In this document: in pieces, positions 1-9,448 of the stretch | How the letters are laid out: each line of letters starts with the position of its first letter | Position numbering within the stretch: position 1 is the stretch's first letter | Assembly (NCBI RefSeq): GCF_900167135.1 | Contig: NZ_FUWZ01000002.1 | Location: 1,948,651 to 2,012,650 of the forward strand | Direction: 5' to 3' | Length of the DNA stretch: 64,000 nt | DNA from: Chitinophaga eiseniae | GTDB lineage: Bacteria; Bacteroidota; Bacteroidia; Chitinophagales; Chitinophagaceae | Position numbers and translations under genes: made by a program | Notes under the pieces: generated by a model | The model's database searches: none | Seen by the model: only the letters and a program-made list of their open reading frames with translations | What the model was told of the DNA's origin: nothing

Positions 1-1386
1 GTTACGGCGACCTGTGATTTTGCACCGTTTGATGATCCGGGTATTAACTCTTTGGGGGCGCAATTACTGTTGCAACAGCAAAGTGGCGCCATTGCGCTGA
101 TGACCACTACAAGGGCCGTTTTTGCCAATTCCAACCGCATCATGAATGCCAACTACCTTGAAGCTGTTTTCACGCCGCAGGGGGATGGCTCCATGCGTAC
201 GCTGGGCGCTGCCGTACAGGATGGTAAGAATAAAACGTACAATACTTCCGGCGATGTGATCAACAACCGCAAATTCCAGCTGCTGGGAGACCCTTCGCTG
301 AGATTGGCTTTCCCGCAATGGCGGGTGGTGACAGACAGTATCAACGGTCGTAGGGTTACAACGGAAACGGATACCCTGAAAGGACTGCAGCACTGCATCG
401 TTAAAGGACATGTGGAGGACGCGCAGGGAAACAAATTGCGGGAGTACAACGGTACGCTGACGACAGTCGTGTATGACCAGCCGGTTACACGCCGCACGCG
501 GGGCAACGATCCCCGCAGCCGTGCGGTGGATTTCCAGGTACAACAGAATATCCTCTTTAAAGGTACCCAAACCGTTACCAATGGCGAGTTTACCGTTGCT
601 TTCACCGTTCCTGCGGACCTGCCGGATGGTAAAGGCAAGGGGAAGATCAGTTATTACACCAGTAATGCCACTGCAGACGGAGGTGGTTACTTTGACGGAT
701 TTACAACGGGAGGTATGTTGTCCGGTGCACCGGCCGACGTGACGGGCCCGGATGTAAAAGTATGGCTCGACAGTAAAACATTTACCAGTGGGGATATGAC
801 CGGCCCTGATCCATGGCTGATGATAGCGCTGGCAGATAGCAGTGGGATCAATATATCGGGCAGTGATCCGGTACATAGTCTGGTAGCGATACTGGATAGT
901 TCAGAATATTTGATTTTAAATGATTATTTTGAAGCATCTTTGGATAATTACCGGGAGGGGCAGGTGCGTTTTCAGTTGACCGGATTGCCAACAGGAGCGC
1001 ATCGTATAACCATTAAAGCCTGGGATACCTATAACAACAGCACTGTAAGAACGATTGCCTTTAAAGTTGCAGCACCGGGATCAATAGCAGTAGAGGAGGT
1101 TGTCAATTATCCCAATCCTTTTCACGATGTAACAAGGTTCTCTTTTTTGCATAACCAGCAGGGGCAACAGTTGCAGGTGGATTTACAGGTATTTGCCACG
1201 GATGGAAAATTGGTAAAGAAAATGCGTAGCACAATATTTTCCGGAACAAGCCGTTTTGATGGAATCCCCTGGGACGGCAGAGGTGATTCAGGAGCAAGGT
1301 TACCCGCCGGCATTTATATCTACCGGCTGATTATAGGCAGTAATGGTCAAACCAGGGTTTTGGGTGGAAAAATGGTATTGTTATAA
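1..1386 (+). CDS. porU: PorU-like type IX secretion sortase, C-terminal part (5' truncated by window)
   Basis: The reading frame is open from the first base, so the N-terminal part lies outside the window. The visible start, VTATCDFAPFDDPG, matches the region around the catalytic cysteine of C25 (gingipain-type) proteases, placing the candidate nucleophile at codon 5 (bases 13-15). After the peptidase and Ig-like parts, the last ~100 residues look like a type IX C-terminal domain (YPNPF near base 1105, then a glycine-rich PAGIYIYRL strand near 1305). In known systems PorU sits on the cell surface, removes C-terminal signals from cargo and attaches cargo to lipid A-type LPS. porV follows directly, as in many Bacteroidota. 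The family is clear; the exact symbol is inferred from the neighbour and the CTD. Confidence 0.85.
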   Translation, partial: VTATCDFAPFDDPGINSLGAQLLLQQQSGAIALMTTTRAVFANSNRIMNANYLEAVFTPQGDGSMRTLGAAVQDGKNKTYNTSGDVINNRKFQLLGDPSLRLAFPQWRVVTDSINGRRVTTETDTLKGLQHCIVKGHVEDAQGNKLREYNGTLTTVVYDQPVTRRTRGNDPRSRAVDFQVQQNILFKGTQTVTNGEFTVAFTVPADLPDGKGKGKISYYTSNATADGGGYFDGFTTGGMLSGAPADVTGPDVKVWLDSKTFTSGDMTGPDPWLMIALADSSGINISGSDPVHSLVAILDSSEYLILNDYFEASLDNYREGQVRFQLTGLPTGAHRITIKAWDTYNNSTVRTIAFKVAAPGSIAVEEVVNYPNPFHDVTRFSFLHNQQGQQLQVDLQVFATDGKLVKKMRSTIFSGTSRFDGIPWDGRGDSGARLPAGIYIYRLIIGSNGQTRVLGGKMVLL

Positions 1387-1495
1387 CCTATGCATGGGAG
1401 AGCAGATTAGACATGATCCCCTTTATCAACCCTCTTTTCGTTTTAATATTAATAAATAAGTTTATTTTTACACCCTATCAAAATACGAACATTGC

Positions 1496-2671
1496 ATGAT
1501 CCGAAAGGTAGCTTTGAGCCTTGTGTTCATATACGGTACTTTCAGCAGTTTTGAAACCTCAGCACAGATTAATACAGACCAGATTGATGGCCGTACCAAT
1601 ACGATTAATACCGCGGTGCCTTTTCTCCGCATAACGCCTGACGCCAGAAGCGGTGCTATGGGGGATGTGGGGCTGGCTATTTCGCCGGATGCCTCTTCCA
1701 TCTACTGGAACCTGTCCAAGCTGCCTTTTGCCGACGCAAAGGCCGGCGTGGCGGTAACCTATACCCCCTGGCTGAAGGAACTGGTGAACGACGTATTTCT
1801 GGCGACAGTCAGCGGGTACACGAAGCTGGATGAATACCAGGCTATTTCGGGGTCGCTGCGTTATTTTTCATTAGGGACCATCAATTTCAGGGATGTCACC
1901 AACCAGGACCTCGGGGATTTTCGCCCGCGTGAGTTCGCACTGGACGCCGGTTACGCCCGTAAATTGTCCGATAACTTCTCTATGGGATTAACCGCCCGTT
2001 ATATTTATTCCAACCTTGCCGGCGGACAGTCCAACGGAAGCGCCATGATCCGTCCTGCAAAGGCTTTTGCAGCGGACCTTTCGGCCTTCTATACCAAAGA
2101 GTTTGAAAAAGACGACGGGCTGACCAACCGTTTAAGCCTCGGCGGTTCCATTTCCAATATCGGTACTAAAATCTCTTATACCAGTTCCGCACAAAACAAG
2201 GATTTCCTGCCCACTAACCTGGGTCTCGGTGCGGCCTACACGCTCGCCCTCGATGAAACCAATCAGCTGACTTTTGCGCTCGATGTCAACAAGTTGCTGG
2301 TACCCACCCCGGATTCTACCGGTGATTACAAAGAGAAAGGCGTGCTGCAGGGCATGTTCAGCTCTTTTGGTGATGCACCGGGCGGCTTGAAGGAAGAATT
2401 GCGGGAGGTGATGTTTTCCGTAGGTGCAGAATATTGGTACAACCATATGTTTGCAGTAAGGGCGGGATATTTTAACGAAAACAAATATAAAGGCAACCGT
2501 AAGTATGTGACCGCTGGTATAGGCATCAAATATGATATCTTCGGTCTGAACTTTTCTTACCTCGTGCCTTCCGGCTCCGGTATACAACGTAATCCGCTGT
2601 CCAACACGCTGCGCTTCACCCTGACGTTTGATCTGGGGGGCCGCGATGAAGAAAGCAGAACAGGCTGGTGA
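1496..2671 (+). CDS. porV: PorV (LptO) type IX secretion outer-membrane shuttle protein
   Basis: A 391-residue protein with a signal peptide ending near TSAQ (residue 24). The conserved family region TAVPFLRITPDARSGAMGDVG follows in part at residues 40-60, and the rest alternates like an outer-membrane beta-barrel. PorV binds the CTD of exported cargo and delivers it to PorU. The gene starts 109 bp after the porU stop on the same strand, the classical porU-porV order. A terminator-like hairpin at 2720-2749 closes the unit. The start ATG at 1496 gives a normal signal peptide. Confidence 0.9.
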   Translation: MIRKVALSLVFIYGTFSSFETSAQINTDQIDGRTNTINTAVPFLRITPDARSGAMGDVGLAISPDASSIYWNLSKLPFADAKAGVAVTYTPWLKELVNDVFLATVSGYTKLDEYQAISGSLRYFSLGTINFRDVTNQDLGDFRPREFALDAGYARKLSDNFSMGLTARYIYSNLAGGQSNGSAMIRPAKAFAADLSAFYTKEFEKDDGLTNRLSLGGSISNIGTKISYTSSAQNKDFLPTNLGLGAAYTLALDETNQLTFALDVNKLLVPTPDSTGDYKEKGVLQGMFSSFGDAPGGLKEELREVMFSVGAEYWYNHMFAVRAGYFNENKYKGNRKYVTAGIGIKYDIFGLNFSYLVPSGSGIQRNPLSNTLRFTLTFDLGGRDEESRTGW

Positions 2672-2719
2672 TAAGTGCCGGTCATTATTTCTAAATAATA
2701 AAATTCCGGAATATCAGGT

Positions 2720-2749
2720 GATCCCTCCGTTTTTAGCGGGGGGATTTTT
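2720..2749 (+). terminator. Rho-independent terminator after porV
   Basis: ATCCCTCCG (2721-2729) can pair with CGGGGGGAT (2737-2745) around a short T-rich loop and is followed by a T run to 2749. It lies between porV and ispF and probably ends porU-porV transcription. Confidence 0.75.
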
Positions 2750-2801
2750 ATATTTAAAGCCTTACCTTGCGCATTGGCATAAATGTTTTAAAATATAAGC
2801 T

Positions 2802-3290
2802 ATGAGTACTATACGTATTGGTCTGGGAGTAGATTTTCATCAGCTGGTGGAAGGCCGGGATTTCTGGCTGGGCGGTGTAAAGGTACCGCACCACAAGGGA
2901 GCGCTGGGACACAGTGATGCAGACGTGCTGTTGCACGCTATCTGCGATGCCATGCTGGGCGCCCTGTCACTGGGTGATATCGGCGTACATTTCCCGGATA
3001 CGGACAATACCTATAAAAATATTGACAGTAAGATACTGCTGGCCCGCTGTGCGCAGTTGATCGGTGAAAAAGGTTATGGTGTCGTGAATGTGGACAGCAC
3101 TCTGTGCCTGGAGGCCCCTAAAATCAAGCCTTATGTAGCTCAGATGCAGGCTACCATTGCGGAAATACTGCGGATAGGGCTGGAGGACGTGTCTGTAAAG
3201 GCCACCACAACGGAAAAGATGGGCTTTGTCGGACGGGAGGAAGGCGTTACTGCACACGCAGTCGTATTATTGGAGAAAATCGCTAAATAA
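2802..3290 (+). CDS. ispF: 2-C-methyl-D-erythritol 2,4-cyclodiphosphate synthase
   Basis: A 162-residue cytoplasmic enzyme of the MEP isoprenoid pathway. It converts CDP-methylerythritol 2-phosphate to methylerythritol cyclodiphosphate with release of CMP. The metal and substrate signatures are visible: GLGVDFHQL near the N-terminus (Asp and His ligands), GHSDADVLLHAICDAMLG (residues ~32-49), DIGVHFPDTD, and the C-terminal KATTTEKMGFVGREEG. The length is typical of the family. dut follows after 20 bp. Confidence 0.95.
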   Translation: MSTIRIGLGVDFHQLVEGRDFWLGGVKVPHHKGALGHSDADVLLHAICDAMLGALSLGDIGVHFPDTDNTYKNIDSKILLARCAQLIGEKGYGVVNVDSTLCLEAPKIKPYVAQMQATIAEILRIGLEDVSVKATTTEKMGFVGREEGVTAHAVVLLEKIAK

Positions 3291-3298
3291 TAATAAAT

Positions 3299-3306
3299 TA
3301 TCTTTG
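3299..3306 (+). promoter_or_regulatory. Possible Bacteroidota -7 element before dut
   Basis: TATCTTTG fits the TAnnTTTG consensus and ends 4 bases before the dut ATG (3311). If used, the transcript would start at or very near the start codon. No clear -33 TTG was found at the usual spacing, so this is tentative. Confidence 0.35.
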
Positions 3307-3310
3307 CCCA

Positions 3311-3754
3311 ATGGCTGATATAATTGTGAAAATCATCAATAAGTCGGATAATGAACTACCGTCTTATGCAACAGACCAAGCAGCGGGGATGGACCTGCGC
3401 GCACACCTGGAGACAGCCTTGACGCTCCAGCCATTGGAAAGGGTATTGGTGCCTACCGGCCTCTTTATGGAACTGCCTGTTGGCTACGAAGCGCAAATCC
3501 GTCCGCGCAGCGGCCTGGCTTTTAAACAGGGCCTGACCATACCTAATTCACCTGGTACCATCGACGCTGATTACAGGGGAGAGATCAAAGTAATTATGAT
3601 CAACCTGTCCAACGAACCACAAACGATACAACCCGGAGACCGTGTAGCCCAGATGATCATCGCTCCCTACGTACAGGCTGTAATGCAGCCCGTGGAAGTG
3701 CTGAACGAAACCGTTCGCGGTGAAGGAGGCTTCGGTCATACCGGTAAATCCTGA
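3311..3754 (+). CDS. dut: dUTP diphosphatase (dUTPase)
   Basis: A 147-residue trimeric dUTPase that hydrolyses dUTP to dUMP and pyrophosphate, keeping uracil out of DNA and feeding thymidylate synthesis. The five family motifs are present: AAGMDLRA (residues ~24-31), RPRSGLAFK (~63-71), PGTIDADYRGEI (~80-92), GDRVAQMI, and the C-terminal GEGGFGHTG arm. It ends 3 bp before the next start and so is probably translated together with the downstream lipoprotein gene. Confidence 0.96.
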   Translation: MADIIVKIINKSDNELPSYATDQAAGMDLRAHLETALTLQPLERVLVPTGLFMELPVGYEAQIRPRSGLAFKQGLTIPNSPGTIDADYRGEIKVIMINLSNEPQTIQPGDRVAQMIIAPYVQAVMQPVEVLNETVRGEGGFGHTGKS

Positions 3755-3757
3755 TAG

Positions 3758-5491
3758 ATGCGTGTATTCTTAACCGTTATAAGTATTGCCGGCATATTGA
3801 TCACAGGCGCGTGCAGCGGGCCTAAAAAGACGCTGCGCCATCAGGCCGTGATCAAAGATCCTGCTGTGCTGGAGCAGCGGGCAGACAGCCTTTTCTTTGC
3901 TGCCCAGCGCTCTAAAATGCTCGGGGATTTCCGTACGGCGATCACCCAGTACTCCGACTACCTGCGGTTAAATAAGAATAATCCCACCGTTTATTATGAA
4001 CTGGCCCGTTTGTTCATGGAAGTCCAGAACCCCGGTTACTCCCTCGGTTTTGCCCGCAGGGCGGCGGCTATGGACCCGGACAACCATTGGTTCCAGATCA
4101 CCCTCGCGGATGCTTTTGCTGTCAATGAACAATTTGACAGTGCCGCCACTGTCTTTGATAAACTGACTGCCCGTTACCCCGAAAATGAGGACTACCTGTA
4201 CAACAAGGCGATGTTCCTCGCCAAAGCCAATAAACCGGCGTCTGCCCTGGCGGTATTCAGTCAGCTGGAGAAAAAAACAGGGGTGGTGGAAGAAGTCATC
4301 TACCAAAAACAACGGCTGTTACTCAAAATGAGCCAGGTGGATGCGGCAGCCGCCGAAATCCGTAAACTCATTGATAACAACCCGCAGGAACTGCGCTATT
4401 ATTTCCTGCTGGCAGAGGTGTATGATGCGAACGACCGCGGCGCTGAAGCTACCGCTATCTATCAGGAAGTGCTGCGCAAAGATCCCGACAATGCCAGGGC
4501 GTTGCTGGGACTCGCCTCCTATGCCCGTAAGAACAACGATAAGCCCGGTTACTGGGCTTTCCTGACCCGCGCCTTTGCAAATCCTTCTTACAGCATCGAT
4601 GAAAAAGTTGCGTACGTATATCCTTATCTGCAGATGATGCAGCTGGACTCTACCAAAGTGGAAGAAGGCCTGGAGCTGACTTCCCTGATCGTAAAGGCCC
4701 ATCCCAAAGACGCGAAAGCCTATGCCCTGAGAGGCGATATGTACTCACAGGCGGATATGCTGGACAGCGCTCAGCAAAATTATACCCAGGCGCTGAGCCT
4801 CGACTCCAGCCGCTTCTCCGTATGGTATCAGCTGATGTGGATCTATTCCCGCAAAGAAGATCCCAACGCGCTGCTGGCACTCAGCAAGACCGTAACAGAC
4901 AAATTCCCCAGGGAATTTATGGGCTACTACTTCAAAGGGGTGGCCAGTTTCCTGTTGCAACAGTATCCCGCTGCCATCGGCGCACTCAATAAAGCGCTGG
5001 AAACAGGCAACGGAGAAAAGAAATTTATGGCCGACGTACAGTCGTTGCTGGGAGACGCCTATCACGCTACCGGACAGCACCCGCAGTCTGACAGCAGTTA
5101 TGAAAAAGCCCTCCTGCTGCGGCCCGACGACCCGCTGGTACTCAACAACTACAGTTACTACCTGTCACTGCGCGGCGAAAACCTGGACCATGCCGCGGAA
5201 ATGTCTAAACGGTCCCTGGAACTGGAACCGGAAAGTCCTACCTACATGGACACCTACGCCTGGATACTGTTCCGGCAGGACAAGTTCGAAGATGCCAGGC
5301 ACTGGATAGAGAAAGCCCTGCAGTTTCCCGAAGCACAACAGAATCCAAATGTGCTCGAGCATTACGGGGACATTCTGTTTAACCTGAAAGATGTCACAAA
5401 AGCGGTGGAATACTGGCAGAAAGCCAAAGACAAGGGTGCTACTTCAGTAGGCCTTGTCCGTAAGATCGCAGAGAAAAAATACATTCAATAG
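3758..5491 (+). CDS. Tetratricopeptide-repeat lipoprotein
   Basis: 577 residues. A short signal sequence ends in LITGACSG, a loose lipobox, so the protein is probably a lipoprotein (Cys19). The remainder is many degenerate ~34-residue TPR units (for example DFRTAITQYSDYLRLNKNNP and ATAIYQEVLRKDPDNARALL), a scaffold for protein-protein contacts rather than an enzyme. It lies 3 bp after dut and just upstream of a DUF4292 lipoprotein and two EnvC-like proteins, which suggests an envelope assembly role. Its partners cannot be named from sequence. Confidence 0.85.
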   Translation: MRVFLTVISIAGILITGACSGPKKTLRHQAVIKDPAVLEQRADSLFFAAQRSKMLGDFRTAITQYSDYLRLNKNNPTVYYELARLFMEVQNPGYSLGFARRAAAMDPDNHWFQITLADAFAVNEQFDSAATVFDKLTARYPENEDYLYNKAMFLAKANKPASALAVFSQLEKKTGVVEEVIYQKQRLLLKMSQVDAAAAEIRKLIDNNPQELRYYFLLAEVYDANDRGAEATAIYQEVLRKDPDNARALLGLASYARKNNDKPGYWAFLTRAFANPSYSIDEKVAYVYPYLQMMQLDSTKVEEGLELTSLIVKAHPKDAKAYALRGDMYSQADMLDSAQQNYTQALSLDSSRFSVWYQLMWIYSRKEDPNALLALSKTVTDKFPREFMGYYFKGVASFLLQQYPAAIGALNKALETGNGEKKFMADVQSLLGDAYHATGQHPQSDSSYEKALLLRPDDPLVLNNYSYYLSLRGENLDHAAEMSKRSLELEPESPTYMDTYAWILFRQDKFEDARHWIEKALQFPEAQQNPNVLEHYGDILFNLKDVTKAVEYWQKAKDKGATSVGLVRKIAEKKYIQ

Positions 5492-5559
5492 CGTTCAGCC
5501 GGGAATGCCCGACAACACCACCGTTGGTAGCGCTGATACCGCTAAAAGCATATAGCTGC

Positions 5560-6390
5560 ATGAAAAAAACACTACTGTTACTCATAGGAATAGCCGGTCT
5601 GGCCTTTACCGCCTGCCGTCACCCGAAAAAACTGTCACGCAACACGTTCCCGGCCACAGACACCAGCAGGGTGGCTGCCCACCGGGACTCTACCTCCGCA
5701 GAAGAACGGAACGCCTTCATCGGCAATATGCTGAAAGGAGTACGCAGTAATAACATCGATTTTAATACCTTCTCCGGCAGAATGAAACTGGCCTTTGAAA
5801 ACGAAAGCAAAAGCCATAATAACCTCACCGCCACCATCCGGATGAAAAAAGACAGTATCATCTGGATATCCGTCAGCGCTCCTATCATCGACGAGGTAAT
5901 GCGCGCCGTGATCACGCCCGACAGCCTCAAGCTTTATAACAGACTGGAGAAACAGCTGTTCCTGCGGCGTATGGCCGACGCGGAAGACCTGCTGAATATA
6001 CCGTTTGACTTTAAGACCCTGCAGGACCTGCTCATCGGTAACCCGGTATACCTGACAGACTCCGTCTACGGCCTCGTGAAAACACCTTCCGTGATTTCTT
6101 TCACCTGCCGGAACCCCAGGTTTGTAAGCCTCTTCAACGTATTCGCGGATGACTACAGCCTCCAGCAAAGTAAAGTAATGGATGCCGACAGCACCGCTGC
6201 CAACAAACGTTCCTGTGAACTTACCTATGGCGACTATGCTAAAGTAGCCAACCGGAAATTTCCCACAGTGCGCCGTATTTTCGTAGAAGAGAAAAGTGTG
6301 ACGAAAGTTGCGCTGGACTTTACCCGCTATGACTTTGACGTGCCGCTGACCTTTCCGTTCAGCACGCCGGCAAGCTATAAACGCATGTAA
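5560..6390 (+). CDS. DUF4292 family lipoprotein
   Basis: The ATG at 5560 was chosen because it starts a typical lipoprotein signal (MKKTLLLLIGIAGLAFTAC, with Cys19 as the likely lipidated residue); upstream in-frame codons add only an implausible leader. The 276-residue product contains FSGRMKLAFENESK followed by the RMKKDSIIWISVSAP segment, which matches the LolA/LppX-like DUF4292 family found in Bacteroidota. Function is unknown; the fold family suggests handling of lipids or lipoproteins at the outer membrane. The TPR lipoprotein gene lies 68 bp upstream. Confidence 0.75.
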   Translation: MKKTLLLLIGIAGLAFTACRHPKKLSRNTFPATDTSRVAAHRDSTSAEERNAFIGNMLKGVRSNNIDFNTFSGRMKLAFENESKSHNNLTATIRMKKDSIIWISVSAPIIDEVMRAVITPDSLKLYNRLEKQLFLRRMADAEDLLNIPFDFKTLQDLLIGNPVYLTDSVYGLVKTPSVISFTCRNPRFVSLFNVFADDYSLQQSKVMDADSTAANKRSCELTYGDYAKVANRKFPTVRRIFVEEKSVTKVALDFTRYDFDVPLTFPFSTPASYKRM

Positions 6391-6495
6391 TAAATTTTCC
6401 CGGCAAATGTCATCTTCATTAAACTAATAAACGTTGTATATTTATCGTTTATATACTTGAACCTTGGTACTTAATTGCAGTTACTTAAAATAGTC

Positions 6496-7959
6496 ATGTT
6501 GTATTTGAAGAAGATTATCCCGTTAGTATGCATCATATGGTTGTTACCGGCTATACTGGTGGCTCAGAATACCAGCCAGCAGCAACCGACGCGGGAGGAA
6601 CTGGAGCGCAGGAAAAAAGAGCTGCAGCGAGAGATTGAAGAAGCCAACCAACAGCTGAAGGATACCAAAAAATCAACCAAGGAAAGCCTGGGACAGCTCC
6701 GTGCGCTGCGCGATAAAATCACCCTGCGTAGCCGGCTGATCAATAATATCAATGATGAGATCAACTTTATCAACGGGGACATCAATACTGCCAACCGGGA
6801 TGTAAAAACCCTGCAAAAAGACCTCGACACACTGAAGGCGCAATATGCACAACTGGTCGTATACGCCTACAAGAACCGTTCTTCCTACGACATGCTGAAC
6901 TTTGTGTTTTCCGCCCAAAGCTTCAATGATGCCGTAAAACGTTTCCAGTACCTTAAACAATACCGCGAATACCGTCGCCGTCAGGCGGATAATATTCTGT
7001 CTACACAGGACCAGTTGAACCAGAAAATCCAGAGCCTCCAGAACCAGCGCGTAAAACGCGCCGATGCGCTGAAGACAGAACAGGACCAGCGGGCTACCCT
7101 CGAACAGGATAAGAAAGAGAAAGATGAAGTGCTCTCCAAGCTGAAAGGCCGTGAGAAAGAGCTGGTAGCGGATATCAATCAGCGTAATAAAGACGCCCAG
7201 AAAGTGCAGGCTGCTATCCGTGCGGTCATCCGCCGTGAGATCGAAGAAGCGCGCCGTAAGGCCATGGAAGAGGAAGCTGCCCGTCGTAAAGCTGCCGAAG
7301 AGAAACGTAAAAGAGAGGAAGAAGCCCGCAAAGCCGCACTGGCCGCCGCTGAGAAAGCGAAAGCAGATGCCGCTGCCGCTGCCGCTGCCAATAACGCCAA
7401 TAACAATAACGCTGCCAATAACCCGCCGCCGGCAAAACCAACGCCGGCACCAGAACCGCCCAAACCTGCGCCAGAGCCACCGAAACCGGCTCCTACCCGT
7501 AGCGAAAACGTACTGGAAGCCACCCCCGAAGCGCTGGCGCTGTCTGAAAGCTTTGAGGCCAACCGTGGTAAACTGCCCTGGCCTGTGGATGCCGGCAATA
7601 TCATCGAACATTTTGGTATACACCAGCATGCCGTGATGGAACATATCACCGTACCGTCCGACGGTATCGTCATCGCCACCACCAAAGGCGGCGCCGTGAA
7701 GTCCATCTTCGACGGAGAAGTGAAATCCGTGGTGGTGATGCCTGGCTCCGGCTATGTAATTATTATCCGGCACGGACAATACTTTACAACTTATGTTCGT
7801 TTGCAGACTACCCGTGTGAAGAAGGGAGATATGGTGAAAACCGGTCAGGTGATCGGTACCGCCAGTGTGAACGACCTCGAAAATACCGGTGAGGTGGAAC
7901 TGCAGATCTGGAAAGGGGTTACTAAACAAAACCCTGAACAGTGGATCAGACGCAGGTAA
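6496..7959 (+). CDS. EnvC-like murein hydrolase activator (first of tandem pair)
   Basis: 487 residues from the ATG at 6496 (signal MLYLKKIIPLVCIIWLLPA); an earlier TTG at 6475 is possible. Residues ~30-250 form a long coiled coil, followed by an Ala/Lys/Glu-rich stretch and an Asn/Pro-rich linker (~300-340), then a LytM/M23 fold domain (~355-487). The zinc-binding HxGxD and HxH signatures of active M23 peptidases are absent (the HxH site reads VELQIW), as in EnvC-type activators, which bind and switch on amidases rather than cut peptidoglycan. A paralogue follows immediately. It is probably exported to the periplasm. Confidence 0.85.
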   Translation: MLYLKKIIPLVCIIWLLPAILVAQNTSQQQPTREELERRKKELQREIEEANQQLKDTKKSTKESLGQLRALRDKITLRSRLINNINDEINFINGDINTANRDVKTLQKDLDTLKAQYAQLVVYAYKNRSSYDMLNFVFSAQSFNDAVKRFQYLKQYREYRRRQADNILSTQDQLNQKIQSLQNQRVKRADALKTEQDQRATLEQDKKEKDEVLSKLKGREKELVADINQRNKDAQKVQAAIRAVIRREIEEARRKAMEEEAARRKAAEEKRKREEEARKAALAAAEKAKADAAAAAAANNANNNNAANNPPPAKPTPAPEPPKPAPEPPKPAPTRSENVLEATPEALALSESFEANRGKLPWPVDAGNIIEHFGIHQHAVMEHITVPSDGIVIATTKGGAVKSIFDGEVKSVVVMPGSGYVIIIRHGQYFTTYVRLQTTRVKKGDMVKTGQVIGTASVNDLENTGEVELQIWKGVTKQNPEQWIRRR

Positions 7960-7973
7960 TCTGATCATTTGTG

Positions 7974-8035
7974 CATTTGGTTATTTGTTCATTGAAGGCA
8001 GCCCGGGCATTCATCAATGAACAAATAACCAAATG
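7974..8035. repeat. Perfect 22-bp inverted repeat between the EnvC paralogues
   Basis: Bases 7974-7995 are the exact reverse complement of 8014-8035; the 18-base spacer contains a GCCCGGGC palindrome. The similarity continues imperfectly a few bases outward. It begins 14 bp after the first gene's stop. It could form a large hairpin acting as a terminator or mRNA stabiliser, or be a small interspersed palindrome. It lacks a clear T run. Confidence 0.7.
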
Positions 8036-8068
8036 GTCAAATAACTAAATGTCTAAAACCGTTCCTTT

Positions 8069-9448
8069 TTGAAAAAGCTGATCCCAATTTTAATAGCTTG
8101 CTGGCTGTTACCGGCAGTGCTGTATGCACAGCGCGGTAAAAAAACCTCGCGTGCGGCGCTGGAAAGCCGTAAACGGGAACTATTGAAAGAAATACAGGAG
8201 GCTACCCGTTCCCTGCAAAATACCCGCAAATCCACCAAACAAAACCTGGGACTGCAACGGGAACTGCAGCAGAAAATCGACAACCGCAACGCCCAGATCA
8301 AAAATATCAACATAGAAATCAGTCAGCTGGACGGCGCCATCAGCAGTACTAACGATAACGTACAAACGCTGGAGAAAGAAGTGGACTCTCTGCGAGCCCG
8401 TTACGCGCAGCTGGTGGTATATGCCTATAAAACCAAACGGGAGTACGATGTGCTCAACTTCCTCTTTTCCGCCACCAGTTTCAACGACGCCCTGCGCCGG
8501 TACCAGTACCTGCGGCAATACCGCGAGAACCGCCGCAAGCAGGCAGAAAGCCTGTTGTCTACCAAAGTACTGCTGGCACAGAAACTGGAAAACCTTGAAC
8601 AGGAACGTACCCGGAAAGCCGGCGCCCTGTATACCGAACAAAAACAAAGAGGCGTGCTGATGGCGGATAAAAAAGAAACTGATCAGACCATCGTACAGCT
8701 GCAGCAACAGGAGAAACAATTACAACAAAATATCCGGAAAAGCCGGGCGGAAGCCAGGCAGGTAGATCGCGCCATTCAGGATGCCATCCGCAGGGAAATA
8801 GCAGCCGCCCGCAAAAGGGAGCTGGCTGCTGCGGCCGCCCGTAAACGCGCCGCTGCGGCCAAAGCAGCGAAGCGCAAAGCTGAACAGGAAGCGGCACGCA
8901 GACGCGCCATCGCTGCAGCTAAAAAGGCAGGCCGTAAACCACCCCCGCCGCCGAAGCAGGCAGACGACAGGGAAGAAGAGGCGGCCGCACCGGCGCCGAA
9001 AGAAGATGTACTGGCGGCCACACCGGAAGCATTGTCGCTGTCCCGCGATTTTGAAGCCAACCGGGGCAGGCTCCCATGGCCCGTTGACGCCGGAAGGATC
9101 ACCGGCCGCTTTGGTACCAGCACCGTAGGGAAAGTAGAAGTGGAACACAATGGCATCGTGATCGCTACGGCGAAAGGCGCCGCCGTGAAAGCGATCTTTG
9201 ATGGAGTGGTGATAATGGTGTTCAGTGTTCCAGGCGCAGGGTATATGGTTACCCTACGCCATGGAAGATATTTTACCAATTATGTCAGACTGGTGGATGT
9301 GCGTGTCAAAAAAGGCATGTCCGTGAAACGTGGTCACGTGCTGGGCGCTGCGGCCGCCAGCGCGCTGGCGGGCAACGGAGAGATAGAATTACAGATCTAT
9401 CGCAATATGGTACAGCAGAACCCCGAGCGGTGGATACGCAGCCGTTAG
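8069..9448 (+). CDS. EnvC-like murein hydrolase activator (second of tandem pair)
   Basis: 459 residues with the same plan as its upstream neighbour: signal peptide (KKLIPILIACWLLPAVLYAQ), coiled coil, Ala/Lys/Arg-rich region, PPPPP linker, and a degenerate LytM domain lacking metal ligands (IELQIY in place of the HxH site). The only in-frame start that gives a signal peptide is TTG at 8069; a nearby ATG at 8049 is out of frame and stops after seven codons. Strong local identity (for example AQLVVYAYK in both) shows an old tandem duplication. Its stop overlaps the convergent bshA stop by 3 bases. Confidence 0.83.
   Translation: MKKLIPILIACWLLPAVLYAQRGKKTSRAALESRKRELLKEIQEATRSLQNTRKSTKQNLGLQRELQQKIDNRNAQIKNINIEISQLDGAISSTNDNVQTLEKEVDSLRARYAQLVVYAYKTKREYDVLNFLFSATSFNDALRRYQYLRQYRENRRKQAESLLSTKVLLAQKLENLEQERTRKAGALYTEQKQRGVLMADKKETDQTIVQLQQQEKQLQQNIRKSRAEARQVDRAIQDAIRREIAAARKRELAAAAARKRAAAAKAAKRKAEQEAARRRAIAAAKKAGRKPPPPPKQADDREEEAAAPAPKEDVLAATPEALSLSRDFEANRGRLPWPVDAGRITGRFGTSTVGKVEVEHNGIVIATAKGAAVKAIFDGVVIMVFSVPGAGYMVTLRHGRYFTNYVRLVDVRVKKGMSVKRGHVLGAAAASALAGNGEIELQIYRNMVQQNPERWIRSR

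Noticed and set aside
64..876. 270-codon minus-strand frame over the porU end
   Set aside because: Overlaps the clearly conserved PorU frame and shows no family features.
6673..7968. 431-codon open frame antisense to the first EnvC gene
   Set aside because: It arises from the Lys/Ala/Glu-rich coding strand; Phe/Leu/Arg-rich nonsense without recognisable motifs.
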